Source of the DNA: Delphinus delphis
Lineage: Eukaryota; Chordata; Mammalia; Artiodactyla; Delphinidae
DNA: 64,000 nucleotides
Direction of reading: 5' to 3'
Assembly: GCF_949987515.2 (NCBI RefSeq)
Contig: NC_082691.1
Location: 60,209,740-60,273,739 of the forward strand
The position numbers and the translations under genes are program-made. The notes below the pieces were generated by a model. That model was given only the letters and a program-made list of their open reading frames with translations. It was not told the DNA's origin and did no database searches. This document shows, piece after piece, positions 34,181 through 46,475 of the stretch. Position 1 is the first letter of the stretch, and every line of letters begins with the position of its first letter.

Positions 34181-34625
34181 TCACTGTCTTAAAATTGCAT
34201 TTCATACCAAAAAAAAAAAAAAAAACCCAAAAGCAACATAAATGGCTAACTTTGGAAAGTCAGTTGAATTAAGTTTGATATATTTATATGGTGTAATGCT
34301 CGAAAGCTTTTTAAAATGGCGATGACTTCTGCATTTATCCATAGCAAAGACGCTCGTGATACATTAAGTGAAAAAGTAGATTAGACTGTCTAGTGTAACG
34401 CATACTTTGGTTTTTTTAAAGGTGCACGTAGATCCACAGAAAAATATCTGGACAAACATACGTCAAAATAGTGTATGTGTCAAAATGGAACAGTGCTTAT
34501 GCCTGAGTTTTGGGTGGAATTATGAGGGATATTTATTTTCTTCTTTACACTTTTATTTATGGTGTGACTTTATTTTAATTCAGAATATCTATTACTTTGT
34601 ACTAAAAATAATGAGATTTTCAATT
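34180..34625 (+). mobile_element. Old L1 3'-UTR relic
   Basis: Blocks resembling 'atatttatatggtgtaatgc', 'acattaagtgaaaaagtaga' and 'gggatatttattttcttctt' follow the order of the L1M 3' region in sense. It is diverged, with poorly defined ends. Confidence 0.55.
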
Positions 34626-34992
34626 ATAATATTTTTCCTTAAAATGTGGATTCTTAGCACATTTCTAAACTGTGTTATCTCATTCTGTCGTTCAACACTG
34701 AAGATTCTGGGATGGCTAGGAAGGTGTCTGCCCTCAAAGACACTTTTACAGGGGAAGACAGTGCAAAAAAATCTAGAGGTGATAAAGAGATATTCAAGAT
34801 ATAAGGCTGGCAATAAAGAATGAATAGACCACATATCCAGGGTGTTTTTAAATTCTCGACCTAAACAGTTTTTGGATACGTTATAGAAACATTTTATTAA
34901 TTCAAATCCCACAAATTCAGAACTTGTAAAATGTCTTTAGGAGCTGAATGGAAGTTATCTTTGGAAAGTTATTTATTAAGAAAGACCTATTA

Positions 34993-35210
34993 GGGCTTCC
35001 CTGGTGGCGCAGTGGTTGAGAGTCTGCCTGCCGATGCAGGGGACACGGGTTTGTGCCCCGGTCCGGGAGGATCCCACATGCCGCGGAGCGGCTGGGCCCG
35101 TGAGCCATGGCCGCTGAGCCTGCGCGTCCGGAGCCTGTGCTCCGCAACGGGAGAGGCCCCAACAGTGAGAGGCCCGTGTAACGCAAAAAAAAAAAAAAAA
35201 AAAAAAAAAA
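34993..35210 (+). mobile_element. CHR-2-like SINE
   Basis: Full-length short form from 'gggcttccctggtggcgcag' to a pure A-tail of about 26 A. Perfect 13-bp TSD GAAAGACCTATTA at 34980-34992 and 35211-35223. Little diverged, so recent. Confidence 0.96.
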
Positions 35211-35618
35211 GAAAGACCTATTAAACAACAAGTAATTCTTTAACTTTCGTAAAGAGCCATTTGAATTGTGTCTTCTAGTTGACTAACTGCATCCTTCTTA
35301 ATTCTTGTGTAAGCCCACTCTGTGCAGTGCAAGACATCATCGGTGCTCGACAAAAGGGTTGTTATTATTATTACTACATTTCATATTACTTTACTATAAC
35401 GCACTTACAGTTCATTCCTTACATGCAAATAAGGCTATTTCTTACAAATGAATGTTATCAATAGTCATTTTGTCGAATGCACTTGGAAGTAACACTGTGA
35501 AAAAGGTTCCTTTTATACCGAAAGTATTGATAATACAACTGCATTCTAGTCAGGCTTTGAACTAAATTTCTTCTGCTGATTAACCTACAAGATTAACAGG
35601 TCATATAACTTCAGATTT

Positions 35619-35833
35619 TTTTTTTTTTTTTTTTTTTTTTTGCGGTGCGCGTGTCTCTCACTGTTGTGGCCTCTCCCGTTGCGGAGCACAGGCTCCGGAC
35701 GCGCAGGCTCAGCGGCCATGGCTCACGGGTCCAGCTGCTCCGCGGCATGTGGGATCCTCCCGGACCGGGACATGAACCCATGTCCCCTGCATCGGCAGGC
35801 GGACTCTCAACCACTGCGCCACCAGGGAAGCCC
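35619..35833 (-). mobile_element. CHR-2-like SINE, inverted
   Basis: A long T-run then 'tgcggtgcgcgtgtctctca' to 'ccaccagggaagccc'. Perfect 12-bp TSD AACTTCAGATTT at 35607-35618 and 35834-35845. About 400 bases from, and opposite to, the previous SINE. Confidence 0.96.
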
Positions 35834-35849
35834 AACTTCAGATTTAATT

Positions 35850-36506
35850 AACAAAATTTAAACTGGTAGTAGAACGTCAAACGAATAGTAATCAAATACA
35901 TTTCATCTGAAAATTGAGATTCTTTTACATATTTTGCTTCTCCTGACTGCTTACTATTTGATTAGCTTATACTAACATTTTCTTTTCATCCTAATGAAAT
36001 CAAATAATTCTAATAAGAAATGTCATTTTCCTGCGAAGTATTCTTACGGTGTAACATTCTTTTCATGCACAGCATTGTAATTGGTATTGTTTGCTGCTCA
36101 TTGAATTACATTAATTATATAGAGGTATCAAATTTGCAAATAAAGAACATTGGGATGCAACAAAGAATAAGATGTTATTCACAATTTCCTTGTCAGCCAA
36201 CAGTGATGATATTCAAAGAGAAAGAAAAGTTGCGTGTGTGTGTATCATGCACACAGTATAAGCCACAGAACAGAAACATTACATCTAAACAATAATGAAA
36301 CAGAAATAACTGTGACCAATTTTGAAAAAGAAAGGAGGGATTCACTTCGTTAAATAATATCCTTCTTTAAATTCACTGTGAATAAGATAGTAGAAAAGAA
36401 CATGTAATATTCTTATCCCAAAGCAGAGGCTTTCTGCCTCCCCAGTTCTTTTTCTTCCTTTCCCCCCTGTTGCTCTGTCTTCTTTGCCCCACTTCCCAAC
36501 TCACAC

Positions 36507-36546
<40 letters not shown>

Positions 36547-39040
36547 CATTAAGTAGCTAGGAATTTACCAAAACATAGCAATACTAAAAAAAAAAAAAAA
36601 AAAAAAATTGAAGATATTTATGCACTCAGCTCTAAGAATAGTCTGAAATGATGTACCAGGAAAGTCTAGATTCAGACCTCTGGCCATGGCATGTGGGGTT
36701 TTTTTCAGGCTTCATTGTGTGAAGTCAGAGGTCTGTCATCTATGAAACACTAACACTGACTTGTTACTTAGAAAATAGCCAGTGGTATAACTATTCCCAT
36801 CTTGATTCCAGATTTAGACAAACAACTGAAGAGAAATGCAGTCCTTCTTGAATTGGAGAATCATAAATGGGACAGGGGCACCAAAAATGCCCCTTCAAAC
36901 CTCAGTCTTATTTCTATTTTCGTTGTTAACAAATGAAGTCCAAATTGCTATTTAAATATCAAAGGAAGATTAATCCAAAAATTCTGATAATTGAACCTAT
37001 TTTACATTTTAATTTTGTTTAAAAGTATGAATATTTTCTTTCTTTTATTTATTTAAAAAATTTTAGCACCATGAAGTCAAGGAATTCCAGCATAAACTCT
37101 CATCTTCCCCAAACGTTTCATTAGGGTAAAACACCTTTTCTTTGTATTTGAGTTCATTTTTGGGGGGATGGGGGTGGGGGAAGAAAGGGCGAGATTCTGA
37201 CATAAGAGAATGGCAGTGCTTCCCAGATGCTTTCTGCCATGCTTTAGGGCAGCTTACTTTAAAATGTACGTGGGAGAGGTTTCTAGACTGCCTTTCCACA
37301 CCTAATAACTCACCCTTCGAGACTTCATGCCCGTACTTATCAGGGTTGGGAACAATTTTTTTTATTATTATTTAAAAGTCTTCCTTGCAGTTACTTCCTC
37401 TGAAACAGACCACCTCTTTCATTAGGAATATTTATGGGAAATAATATATTTGTACAGTTGAAAGCATCACCTGTTTTGCTAAGTCAATTCGTGGCTGAAT
37501 GCAAATAGACTGTTAGAGGGTTTACTCAACAACATTTGCTAATGGAAAGTACTAATCAAAACTTTTCTACAGCAGTAAATTTTTATATTTTTTAACTACT
37601 GGATTCCAATTAAATGTATTCAATAGAGCAAGCTTTGATTAAAAATTTTTTTAAGAGATTATGTATACAGCACTGTGGAAAACAAGGCAGACTAGGTATG
37701 CAGGCACTTGTACCTTCTTAATAGAAGTCTTTACCTGAAGGTAAAACCCAATAAACTGTACCCTATAATGTGCTGTGGACTCTTATGTTGATTTACCTGA
37801 GTTACCCTGTCAGCAGAAATCAACTTTACCAGGTACACACTATGCTTATATATTTAGTGCATATAAAAGTGCATATAAAAGATCCTTTTTTCTTTTTATA
37901 AAGAAGTACTGAATTTCATTAGGGCACTTGTTTTCTTTAAAAAGTTCTTTGTTAACCATGGGATATACTGATTGCAAATAAAGGAAGTTATGGCACTGTG
38001 TTGATGTTTTTAAAGGGAGGGAAAATCCTTAATATGAGCCTACAATTTCAACGAAAAAAAAAAAAGCATAAATACAAGGTTTGGCCTTACTCGAATATAT
38101 ATTAGCGACATCTCTCAAAGAATCTCCTTGATTTCACTGATATATAAATATTTTCCTAAATGACTCAAAAAGATGTTATTTTATTTAATTGAAGTCTGTG
38201 AGGAGAGGATTGGGAATAGATGGCTGAAAATCATTTGGGTTTTGGGGGGGGTGGAATCCCAATTTTTTTTCTCATCTAAGGATATTTAAACACAACATCT
38301 TTGCACATTTCCTGTAAAAATTTCACAGACCTTTCATATGTAGGATTCTTGCCCCTATATTTAAGTTTCAGGATTAGCTGCAGTCTTAAAAAAATATTTA
38401 ATTCTCTTTGCTCTGTGACATGGCTTAATGAATCTAGGTTGAGTTTCTTTAGGAAACATAAGAAGCTTCTTGACAACTGAGAAGTCTCCCAGACACTCAT
38501 TCCTGTCAGAGTTTTCCAAAACCACACATAAGCTGAGGCCACGAGGTTCCTACATCAGACAAGAAAAGAAGACCGCGGCTTCCCTCCCTGACCTCGGTTA
38601 TGATTGAGTGAGAAATGTGTTTATTGCTCAGGCTCGCTGAGTGTTTAAATGTCCCTATTGTGCGAATTATGAGTGCTTTGAGTGCAAATTATGAGCAGAG
38701 CAGCCACTCTTTATAATTTCCAACTGTCTGATCTACTCTATTTGTCCTTGCTCACCATCCACCCTTGAGAATTGCAAAATCCCAGGCCCATTATTATTTT
38801 TAATAATGCCGTTGCATTAAAACCTTGGTTGAAGTCCTCTAGTGATTTTTCTTTCCCTCAAAATCTATATTGCTTTTAAAAGCATTTCATTAAGACTGCG
38901 TTTTTAAGGAGGAAAGAGAAAGGAGAGATGGGTGACATTAGTCGGCTGCGGCAGACAACCTTTTTAGTCCTAAGATTAAAGACAAAACCCCCAAAACTAC
39001 AGAAAAGAACTGCCTCTTTGCCTTGGGCCCCTGACTTTTA
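35850..39040. other. Unique intergenic stretch, AT-rich
   Basis: A (CA)n at 36509-36545 and A-runs at about 36586-36606 and 38054-38065 are the only repeats recognised. About 38130-38900 is of interest as flank to the CpG-rich stretch. No gene seen. Confidence 0.5.
36509..36545 (+). repeat. (CA)n microsatellite
   Basis: Pure CA repeat of about 18 units. Confidence 0.95.
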
Positions 39041-39049
39041 AGGGGGTAG

Positions 39050-39650
39050 CACTGCTGGTGAGAAGCGCAGTTACATAGGAGAGAGATGCAGAACGGGCTG
39101 CAACCCTGCAGCAGCCGGGCTGCGCGCGGCCACCTGGCCTGTGCCCAGGTGTCCTTGCGCACCCATGGGAGGGGAGCGGAAGCCAGGTGCCTTCCTCTCG
39201 GGACAGGGGGCCTTCCGACGCCCCGAGCACTGAGACACTCTGCCCTCGGGTTTCAGGAGTAGGAGGTAGGGGCCGACAGTTTGACAAATGAGGCAGGAGA
39301 TACCTCCGGTCTCTCCTCAGTTGTCCTGAGGCCGCCGCCTCTCCCCAGCAAGCGCCCCTTCCCATCCCTTACAAATCTATTAGCTCTTCGCTCCCAGGAG
39401 TCCCGTCTGCCCCTCCCTGAAACATGCACATAAAGGGTGACAGCCTTGATAGGGGTCCTGGGGAAGGAGAGGTATGAGAGCCAGGGGCTCCGGGTCACCG
39501 CCCCAGATTCGCCAGCGTCGCAGCACCGGCATCTTGGCCTCTCCTGGAGCCCCGCGGCGTTTTCCTCTGCTCGCGCGCCCTCTGGCAGCACTATGGAGAG
39601 ATTCACCCGGCGCGGGGAGCCGTGGGGGGGAAAACATAGAGCAGCTGCGT
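39050..39650. promoter_or_regulatory. CpG-island-like segment
   Basis: By eye about three dozen CpG occur in 600 bases, including clusters such as 'ctgcgcgcggcc', 'cctgctcgcgcgccc'-like runs near 39570 and 'acccggcgcgggg' near 39606, in otherwise CpG-poor DNA. No SINE, L1 or LTR sequence is recognised. Overlapping frames on both strands (up to 174 codons at 39474-39998, plus strand) are typical of GC-rich DNA and show no known domain. It could be a promoter of an unannotated non-coding transcript or a distal regulatory element. Confidence 0.5.
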
Positions 39651-39900
39651 GCCTTTGGCCAGGAAGAAAGCAAGGTGGGCGTGGATCTGGTGGCCCACCA
39701 CCTACCTAATGCACTGGACTGGGCTCTTCCCCAGTGTGTCAAGGTGATGGAAGCTGAGGTCATGGCTTCCCTGAGCTACATGTTAGTCACCAATGCACCC
39801 CAAACAGACTTTCCTAAGACCCCAGATTTAGAAAGGAGAGCAAGGAGGTCCCACCATTTCTGGTACTCACCTCCCCGCCCCCCGCCCGCCCCCCAGCTCC

Positions 39901-39903
<3 letters not shown>

Positions 39904-39943
<40 letters not shown>

Positions 39944-39947
39944 CACC
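39904..39947 (+). repeat. (CA)n microsatellite
   Basis: CA repeat with one CG interruption. Confidence 0.95.
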
Positions 39948-39999
39948 CCAACCACCTATTTTCTTTACTCATCCACAGCATCTCCAACACATTCTTAAA

Positions 40000-40203
40000 C
40001 CCATGTGATGGCTTTTTTGATGTCGGCTTGGCTAAGCTAAAGTACCCAGTTATTCCATCAGACATTAATCTAGATGTACTGTGAAGGGCGTCTGCAGATG
40101 TCATTAAAGTCACTAATCGGTTGGCTTTAAGTAAGGGACAATCTGGGTGGGCCTGACTTAATCAGTTGGAAGCCCTTAAAAGCAGGGCCAAGACGAGAGA
40201 GAC

Positions 40204-40236
<33 letters not shown>

Positions 40237-40259
40237 GAGAGAGAGAGAGACAGCGAGAG

Positions 40260-40309
<50 letters not shown>

Positions 40310-40530
40310 CGAGAGCGAGAGAGGGAGCTGGAGAAGAATCCCGCCTGTGGACAACAGCTTCAGCCCTGCCTACACAGCCCCACTCTGCTCGTGAACTTCT
40401 CTTCCTGATTGCCTGCCCTACAAATTCTGGACTTGCTCCACTGGCTCCCACGATACTATAAGCCGGTTCCTTGTAATAAATCTCAATATATAAATGTATT
40501 GATTCTGTGTCTGGTTGAACCTAGATGATA
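40000..40530 (-). mobile_element. Old dispersed LTR-like repeat, family not assigned
   Basis: On the minus strand it begins with 'ttgagatttattacaaggaa' and ends near 'ttagcttagccaagccgaca', in the order of a common mammalian repeat that ends near '...caagttgacac'. A long GA/GACA tract (40190-40326) expanded inside it. AATAAA occurs at 40474-40479 on the + strand. Confidence 0.45.
40190..40326 (+). repeat. (GA)n/(GACA)n tract
   Basis: About 137 bases of GA with GACA and GAGC interruptions, mostly purine. Frames over it are artefacts. Confidence 0.93.
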
Positions 40531-40534
40531 TAAT

Positions 40535-41990
40535 TCATATGGCCCAAATCAGAAGAAAGTACTAAGGAAATTCACAGTGCCAGAAGATTACACCCCAGTT
40601 CCTCCCAACTGTCAGCCAATAGATAGTTTCTGAATGTCTATTGGTGGCAGGAACAAGGCACTGCACTCTGGAGATGCAACCGAGAGCTGACAGGGTTTCT
40701 TCCCTTGGGAAGCTCTCTCATACACACACACCCAGCTCCATATGGCAACTTTGGTCTTTTCAAACCTGGACCAGAAGCTAGCTCTAATTAATGGTTTGTT
40801 GTGGGTACCAGTGGCATGCTTGGAGCTATACAAAAATCTAGTAGGAGAACCAGAGCCTTAAGCGTTCTCCGTCTATCAGCAGGAAAGGTGAAATGCTCAT
40901 TTATCCCATTGCCAAACATCCTGAGTCATCAGCCCCCACGGTGTTTTCTTTGCCCTTACGGTTTCTATATATGGCAAAGGGATGACACTTACTGATAATG
41001 GATTAGAGCTGTAGAATGTTGGCAAAAGCAAACTCAACTCAGGCTGGCAAAAGGGTGGCTCCTCTCTAGATTCATCAGCAGAACCCCTGGTCCTAAGCCA
41101 AACTGAGAAGCCCAATAAAAGACCTCATTCCTTCTCCAGCATCTCCTACCCCTGCCTCAAGGCTCAGGGCCTGTCCCATGATGGCAGGAACCCAGTGCAT
41201 TTCAATCCAACAAATGTTTAATGAGTACCTTCCATGCTGCAAGTTTACCTTCTACGATCTCATGTCCTGAAATAGCTTTTGTAATCACCATTGGCCTGCA
41301 AATGAATTGCTATATTGAATGATAATTTCATGGGTATCCTATTGACTTCTCCATGTTGTTCTTTAACCTTTTATTTTCTCCTTGATATTGACACCTTCAC
41401 TTGGGTTGGGTCAGAACTCTTTCCTGATTTTACCTTCTGTTAGTCTGTTTTGCTTCCTCTCAGCCCCATCTGGAAGGATTTTCTTCTCACCCTAGTCCTC
41501 ATGATTATAAAGCAGGTGTGTTCAAGGGCTCTGTATTGGTCACTCTGTTGTCTGAATCTACTCCCTCGCCTCCAGAGATGAACTGTACACTGAAGGCCCC
41601 ATATCTATACTCATATACAGGAGAGAGGATGGACCTCTCTCCTGAGCCATATATTCTATTGCTGTGGACACTTGGGTGCAGCACAAGCACCAGTTCCCCC
41701 AGAAGAACTCAGCATCTTCTCTCCTTCTTTTCTAATCTGTCGCTCATTCTAAAAGCCATAGCTGAGTTAATGGTGTTGAGAACCGTGTCTACCCAAAAGC
41801 CCACTCCAGGAACTCATGAGGCATTCCTGCTTTCCTCTTCCTTACCTTGTGCATTCAATTGGTAGCTGAGTTTTAGCAATCTGTTGCAGAATGTCTCTGG
41901 TCTCTGATCCTCCGACCCACTGGAAGTGCCTTCGTCTAGGCCTTACGAAGTTCACATCAGGAGCAAATGGTCTTCTAATGATATCCCCGC
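40535..41990. other. Unique intergenic stretch
   Basis: No gene or repeat recognised. The 115-codon frame at 41518-41865 shows no domain. Confidence 0.45.
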
Positions 41991-41999
41991 TTGCATGTC

Positions 42000-42560
42000 T
42001 CTGCTCTCTCCCCCATTCATCTTTCTAAAATGCAAATCCTCTTGTGACACCTTCCCTTGTCAGAAGTGTCAGTGGTTTCCTGAAAGCCTTCCATGACCTT
42101 CTGCCTTCCCTCCCCGTGCCCACTCTGAGCTAGCTGACGGGTGGCCCTCCTCTGTGTTCCCACTGCATCCCAATCTCACCCCTATCACGGCACTTAGCAC
42201 AATGTAGCAGTTTCTTCTTTAAACATTTCAAACAGAGAAAAGTGCAAGAAAAATAACATAACAACTACCAACATACTCACCACCCAAACTGAACAAAACT
42301 TTGATGTACTGATTTCAGTACTTCTTTTTAAAAGAAATTAGCCATGATAAAAATAGTTGAGATCCCTTTGTGACTCATCTATCATGGAAGCCACCGCTGT
42401 TCAAGTTTGGGGTTGATTTGTTGCTGAGCTCTTACACTTGATTATTAACTCCCAATAATGGTTTCCCTCTCTTGTTCATCTATGAATCCCCGGGACTTGC
42501 CAGATGGAAATAAATAAAGGGGATGAGTAAACATTCGTTAAACGATTGTATGAATGCATA
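42000..42560 (+). mobile_element. L2-type LINE fragments
   Basis: 'ctttctaaaatgcaaatcct', 'cctgaaagccttccatgacc' and 'cacggcacttagcacaatgt' are L2 3' blocks in sense order. About 42210-42330 inside it is a diverged L1-like or other insert. Confidence 0.55.
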
Positions 42561-42724
42561 GGTCCACACCCATGCCTCCTGTGGCTCAATCCTCATCACA
42601 CTGAAATGCTATCTCTTAAAATTCTGCCTAATTAAAGTACAATACTTTTAGAGGCATTTTAGAGTACATACTTTTAGACCCTAAGAAGTTATCCCTGTTT
42701 TCTAGAGGTGTTACCCTTAACTAG

Positions 42725-42895
42725 TAGCTCTCTATGTTGACTGCACGTTGGAATCCACTGGGGAGATATTAGAGAGCTAATATCTGGATTCTGCCCCCAG
42801 CGATTCCTATTTAATGGATGAGATGCCTCCTAGGCAGTGGGTTGTTAAAAGCTCCCAGTGCTTATGACATACAGACGAGGCTGAGAACCTCCATT
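42725..42895 (+). mobile_element. MER5/MER3-type hAT relic
   Basis: 'tgcacgttggaatccactgg', 'ttctgcccccagcgattcct' and 'ggctgagaacctcc' follow the order of these small nonautonomous hAT elements. Confidence 0.6.
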
Positions 42896-42939
42896 ACCTC
42901 CTATGAGGCCTCATTATCACTAGCGTCATCAATAGCACC

Positions 42940-43105
42940 AGCACTGGCCATTGGTGAGTACTAACTTTATGCTATTTATGTACCTTATCTTGTTTATTTC
43001 TCACCACAACCTAAGTATTTTTATCATCCTCATTTTACAAAGGAAGAAAGAAAGCAACACTCAGAAGGGTTAAGTAACTTGCCCAGAGTCAAATAGCCCC
43101 TGGGC
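42940..43105 (-). mobile_element. MIR SINE relic
   Basis: 'cattttacaaaggaagaaag' and 'gggttaagtaacttgcccag' are the antisense MIR core. Confidence 0.75.
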
Positions 43106-43689
43106 CCTGCTGTTCTCACTGCATCACCAGCTTCCACCATGACCATATAGTCCCATCCCTTAACTTGCCTATGGCTCTTACAAAGCCCAGGATTAACAGA
43201 ATCTCAAATACCCCTAAAGAAAGTCGTTGAAGCCTGGCATCACCAGTGCTCTCTAAAACCCCGAGCTTTCATTGCTAACCCTGCTTCTTTCTTGAGTCAT
43301 TTCCTGAAGTTGGCTATAAACTCCTTGCCTGAGCAGCTGCCAGAGACTCAAAAAGGTGGAGTCCCTTCAGCCTCTGCCCACCACACCCTCTTTGACTACA
43401 GGAAGATTCCTCTCAATTACACCCTTTAACGCTCTGTTCCTCCCTCCCTTGTCAAGCTGGACTGCTTTTTCCATTGCTCTCTGTCTCTTGTTCTTCCTTT
43501 ACTGTATTGACATGATAGCATTACACCAAAAATACACAAGACTTACAACTCGAGATCACACTACTGCCTCTTTATTCTCCTGCTCTGTCTTTTTAAGGCA
43601 AGCGTAGGAGGAAAATACACATCAGTATCTACTCTGTATACTGATTTCTTTATAAGTGTCATGCATGTGCTTTCAATAGTGTTCACTAG

Positions 43690-44619
43690 TGTTTTTCAAT
43701 AATGTTCCAGCAACACGATTTTACTGTAGGAGAGACCAAGGTGCGTCGTCTTGGAATCTTGGAACGTTACGGTGTGAAGGGATCTGGGAGATCACCTAGT
43801 CTGAGTGCGGCCATAACAAAAGAACTCAAAATGGAAATCTGTGGCACTGCCTCAATGGTTCAGCGGTGGACAGTGAGGAAACAAATGTCAGATTTGGGGG
43901 AAATGCTCCTCCTTGTTATGCAGTCTATTGGCTGCAAGAACGCAGGAGACCAAAATGTAGGCGATCACAGGGTAGTAAGCCTACCGCTCCTGGGGAAGAG
44001 GTTGCTATTGACTCTGTGTGGCAAAGTGTAAGAAGAAAGAGATGAGCTCAAGAAAGAACTGACTGTTTTACAAGCAGAAAAGAAAGGAAATACATTCCAA
44101 AAATTTGAGGCCTGATAAAGCTGGTCAAGGGACCACTTCCTGATTCCTAATAGTACTGAGAAAAGATTCAAGCAACAAAGATCCAAAGCAACTGAGGGAA
44201 AAAAATCAGACTAATGGTATGGTGCTCAATGAAACCTTTCCGCTGGATAAAAAGACCCCAGGTAAAAGCCTATGAAAGGAGTAGCTTTCCCACCAAAGCA
44301 GAAAAGCACCATGAAGTTGTGACATGGAGGGCCACGGAGGTAAGAAAGCAAGAAAATAAAGATTGGATCATTTCTCTAAAAGAACGATGGGCGTGGTTGC
44401 TGGCTCATAGAATTGACTGGAAGCAGAGAGATGAGAAAACTGCTATTGGTTCAGAAGAATCTATTTGAGATTTAATATTTTGCAAGCAGGAAATGGGCTG
44501 AGAGAGCCATTCATCTCTCTAACAGGACATGTCCCCTGACCCCTACTTCATATTTGACCAAGGAAAATAATGAAGAAGGAAGAAACTTCAACAGGTGGAG
44601 CCACACACTGTGAAGAATC
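43690..44619. other. Unclassified old sequence, target of an L1 insertion
   Basis: Purine-rich, with broken frames of 84-109 codons in the + direction. It looks like a decayed insertion or pseudogene but I recognise no protein family. The L1 that follows inserted at its end. Confidence 0.35.
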
Positions 44620-44634
44620 TTGAACCCTGTTATT

Positions 44635-45405
44635 TTTTTTTAAATAGATCTTCATTGGAGTATAATTGCTTCACGATACTGTGTTAGTTTCTGTTGCACA
44701 ACAAAGTAAAAATCGGCCATATGCACACACATGTCCCCATATCTCCTCCCTCTTGAGCCTCCCTCCCACCCTCCCCATCCCACCCTCTTGGTCATCGCAA
44801 AGCACCGAGCCGATCTCCCTGTGCTGTGCTGCTGCTTCCCACCAGCCAAGTGTTTTACATTCGGTAGTGTATGTATGTCGATGCTACTCTCACTTCGCCC
44901 CAGCTTCGCCCTCCCACACCATGTCCTCAGGTCCGTTCTCTATGCTTACCTCTTTATTCCTTCCCTGCAACTAGGTTCATGAGTACCTTTTTTTATTTTT
45001 TAGATTCCATATATATGCGTTACCGTACGGTATTTGCTTTTCTCTTTCTGACTTGCTTCACTCTGTATTACAGACTCTAGGTCTATCCACCTCACTACAA
45101 ATAACTCAATTTTGTTTCTTTTTATGGCTGAGTAATATTCCATTGTATATATGTGCCACATCTTCTTTATCCATTCATCTGTCGATGGACACTTAGGTTG
45201 CTTCCATGTCCTGGCTATTGTAAATAGAGCTGCAATGAACATTGTGGTACATGACTCGTTTTGAATGATGGTTTTCTCAGGGTATATGCCCAGTAGTGGG
45301 ATTGCTGGGTCATATGGTAGTTCTATTTTTAGTTTTTTAAGGAACCTCCATACTGTTTTCCATAGTGGTTGTAGCAATTTACATTCCCACCGACAGTGCA
45401 GGAGG
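44635..45405 (-). mobile_element. 5'-truncated L1 with 15-bp TSDs and open ORF2 end
   Basis: Perfect TSD TTGAACCCTGTTATT at 44620-44634 and 45406-45420. The insertion starts with a T-run (the antisense poly-A). The minus strand from about 45405 to 45000 encodes the L1 ORF2 C-terminus without a stop: it includes [35 protein letters not shown] and WIDLESVIQSE, and is followed by about 365 bases of 3' UTR. All enzymatic domains upstream are missing, so it is dead. Confidence 0.95.
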
Positions 45406-45420
45406 TTGAACCCTGTTATT

Positions 45421-46240
45421 GACCAGAGACTGCGTTATGTCTTACAATCTTCTTTTTTCCAAAAGGGAGCATGATTTGTGGTTGCCCCATCCCTGTACCA
45501 CCATTGTATATTGGGTGTGGGGGGAGGGGGCAGATAATCTGTCATTTTAGTTCACACGTCTGGACCATCATGAGCTTTATCCTGACCCAGAAGAGATGCC
45601 ACACATAGCACATCCCCTGCAGATCCAGGACTTAGAGCTGGATGCAGTGACTAGGTGGGACCTCAGATAATCTCCCTTGGACAGGTGTGAGTTGGTTTAT
45701 GTGTGTTCAAGGTCAAGAGACATTTTCCTCACCAAATAGTCATTCACTCCTCCATATTGCAAGCCCCCTTGCAATTAGGCAGAGTCTTGTGGGCAGCTCT
45801 GGCTAATGGGCTGTGATCAAAAAGAGTGTTTGTTCATTTTATAATCCCTTTTAACCTGGCAAAGATGTTCACCCTTTTCCCATGTCCAGTTATAAGAAAA
45901 GAATGGTAAATAGCTAATAAGTTAGAATTAGGTTTATAATTTTATATCCAGAAAAATTACCAGTTTTTAATATGCATTTTAGCTTATCTGTAAATAACCT
46001 AAAAGTGATGTTAAGATCTAACCAGGTAAATCCCTTCTGTCATATTCAAGTATAAGCTGGTGGGTGCTGTGTGACAAATGACCACGATGTTCCAAAAACA
46101 CGCAACATAATGTATCATATATTTTAAATGTTGATTAATATCCATTTATTATCCTTTCTTTTTAAAAAAAAAAAAGAAGGAAAGAAAAAGAGTCTCTTGC
46201 TTCGGGGCCAAAGCATTTAGAAGCTGGTGTGTGAACTGCC
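45421..46240. other. Intergenic stretch, no feature recognised
   Basis: A G-rich patch near 45515-45531 and an A-run near 46165-46176 only. Confidence 0.45.
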
Positions 46241-46249
46241 GGCTCTCTC

Positions 46250-46475
46250 TTTGCTAGGAGACCAGGGAGCCACGGATTATGATGGCAGCATGATAATATC
46301 AAAACAGTCCAGATAGTGGAAATGCCTCATGGAGAAGAGGTGCCCTAGAGAGTGGCCCAGCCTGCAATGGAGTTTGTGTGAGTAAAAACCTCTTGTTGTC
46401 TTCAGCCACTGAGGTTTTCAGAGTATTTGTTACTGCAGCCGCACCTCACCTAGCCTATCTAACACAATGGCTATG
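46250..46475 (-). mobile_element. MLT1-like LTR relic
   Basis: 'tgttgtcttcagccactgag' and 'ttttcagagtatttgttact' resemble the antisense start of the MaLR-type LTR. Very diverged. Confidence 0.4.

Noticed and set aside
34993..35060. tRNA-like head of SINEs as possible tRNA genes
   Set aside because: tRNA-derived promoter only; no intact cloverleaf or anticodon arm that I could fold with confidence.
39474..39998. 174-codon + frame across the CpG-rich segment
   Set aside because: GC-rich DNA gives long chance frames on both strands; its C-terminus is translated from a CA microsatellite; no domain seen.
45000..45377. 125-codon minus frame with clear homology as a host gene
   Set aside because: It is the C-terminal end of L1 ORF2 in a truncated insertion.
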